Shown here in pieces: positions 38,576 through 64,000 of a stretch of 64,000 bases of DNA. The stretch spans positions 16,562,001 to 16,626,000 of the forward strand of contig NC_073340.2 in the NCBI RefSeq assembly GCF_027580225.2, written 5' to 3'. How positions within the stretch are numbered: the stretch's first letter is position 1; every line of letters starts with the position of its first letter. This DNA comes from Misgurnus anguillicaudatus (lineage: Eukaryota > Chordata > Actinopteri > Cypriniformes > Cobitidae). The notes under the pieces are model-generated. The model was not told where the DNA came from and made no database searches. It saw nothing but the letters and a program-made list of their open reading frames with translations. Position numbers and translations under genes: made by a program.

Positions 38576-39944
38576 CTTCCTGTTGATTCACAAATGGTTA
38601 ATTCATGGTACTATATGATATGCACCCAAAACACCCTGATTTAAATCTTCTTACTTGCATGAACCTGATCATAGGTAGCCCTATTTATTACCAAATGATG
38701 ACACAAGCATCACGTGACTCCACAGTACACATACAGTACAACACAGATTATGCAAAGTTATTTTACATTTTATAGTATGTTCAGCCGAAACAAAGGTGAA
38801 TTTCTACAAGTTATTGACAATAATGTTATACCAGAGCCGTTTTGAGATAACAAACAAAAAAGTATGTTTTGCAAATATACATAAATTCAATATGAATACA
38901 TTAACTATCATTGCCACCAAACATACGATATGCGTATTTATATCTAATGATACGTGTATATTTGATAAACGTATTTATAATGTATTTATAACATTCATAT
39001 ACATTATGTAGTTTTACTTTTAAGCTTGCGTTTTCTCAAAAGTAAAGGCATTGTTTACATACACTGATACAGTGGTTTTGAAGGACAGGTACTGCAGACA
39101 AGCCATGTGTTGCAAAAGCATTCCGATATTTCCGTCAGTGCAAACGACACGTTTATTCACATGTAATTAGGTACACAACTTCACTCACTTCATCGTAAAT
39201 TCGTTCATTACTGTCGATTCTTTGCAACACGTTTATGTGCACGTTATGCAGATTCACGATTTGATATGCGAAGAATACATCGAGGTTTCAATAAGGGCTT
39301 ATTGAATGGTTATTATATAGTCCTTACAAGTTCATTTCGAAAACAAGCAGTTAGTGAAACTCACCCAACTTCGGCTAATATCTCCATAGCACCGAACTGA
39401 ACTCAGTCGCGAGGCGTCGGTACAAACCACACTGATAACGATCAAAATGCTTTGACATCAGCTGACAATGAGATCAGATCACAGTTCTTGAACAGCTTTA
39501 ATCAATCAAAGTTTGACATGCCCACTTCCTGTCGACATTTGTGTCGTTGGCTTTTGTCTCGAGTAACTTACTCCTTAATAATTTTTTTTAATAGTGTATG
39601 AACCTTTCATTCATCCCGTGATTACTTTAAATCTAATAACTTACCAGATAATGAGAATAAAAGTTAATAAACTCTATATTACAGTGGTCACATGAGTGTA
39701 AGACACTTATTTAAATACTAACTTAAAGGTTTACAGTGTTTAAAATGACAGCATTATTATTTTGAAGTTTTTATACAGCTTATGTGAAGCGATTAACCCA
39801 GGGAGTGTTTTGGTTGGCCAACACAATAGGCAATACCGTCAGTCTGATGATTCTTAAAGGGACAGACGTGCTAAACAGTGCGAGATCCTTTAGCAACAAG
39901 GATTGCTTTGCTAGTGTACTTTTTGCAGCAGTTTATTTCCTAAA
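38576..39944. promoter_or_regulatory. Divergent promoter region between the lipase and rnls
   Basis: The two genes are head to head. A likely lipase 5' UTR exon ends at 39365 on the minus strand (AAGTTGG then donor GTGAGT), with the matching acceptor ATCAACAG just above 38579. That leaves roughly 0.5 kb, about 39,430-39,944, for a shared promoter. Inside it are an E-box-like CAGCTG at about 39,460 and some CpGs near 39,410. No TATA box was evident. No repeat was recognised in this stretch. Confidence 0.45.

Positions 39945-64000
<24,056 letters not shown>

Overview
The window is nuclear DNA of a teleost fish, most likely a cyprinid. The protein-coding genes have many short exons with GT..AG introns and vertebrate orthologues. 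The gene order is that of human 10q23.31 (STAMBPL1, ANKRD22, acid lipase cluster, RNLS). The introns are packed with short inverted-repeat DNA transposons, Tc1-like relics and simple repeats typical of cyprinid genomes. No bacterial or organellar features, CRISPR arrays or rRNA genes were seen.

Layout: (1) about 1-10,340, minus strand: stambpl1 (AMSH-LP deubiquitinase), N-terminal and middle exons plus the start of the JAMM domain. The 3' exons lie beyond position 1. (2) 10,344-11,974: divergent promoter region with a CpG-rich patch. (3) 11,975-16,650, plus strand: ankrd22, complete in six exons (191 aa). (4) 17,582-38,575, minus strand: an acid lipase (lipf/LIPA type), complete in nine coding exons (397 aa as restored by homology). 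One internal exon has a broken splice acceptor in this copy. (5) About 38,576-39,944: divergent promoter shared by the lipase and rnls. (6) 39,945 to the right edge, plus strand: rnls (renalase), coding exons 1-4. The last 20.5 kb is a long intron with no further renalase exon recognised.

The four genes form two head-to-head pairs (stambpl1/ankrd22 and lipase/rnls) joined tail-to-tail between ankrd22 and the lipase. They are not an operon and are functionally unrelated: endosomal K63-ubiquitin removal, a small ankyrin protein with a hydrophobic segment, lipid ester hydrolysis, and oxidation of aberrant NAD(P)H isomers. The shared order is inherited synteny.

Mobile DNA is the other main content. 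I define several families from the sequence itself, using terminal inverted repeats (TIRs) and target-site duplications (TSDs): TTAA-flanked families (four copies of a roughly 0.8-kb core, foldbacks, and an AACTCTTTC-type family); hAT-type elements with perfect 8-bp TSDs; an element with a 3-bp CAG TSD; a family with a 5-bp TSD; and a family with TAGCCTG ends and 9-bp TSDs, one copy of which carries a RecQ-like helicase fragment. Several are nested inside one another, so their order of insertion can be read directly. Tc1-like transposase relics, a THAP-domain fragment and a tRNA-derived SINE remnant are also present. All positions were worked out by eye, so element edges without a stated TSD are approximate.
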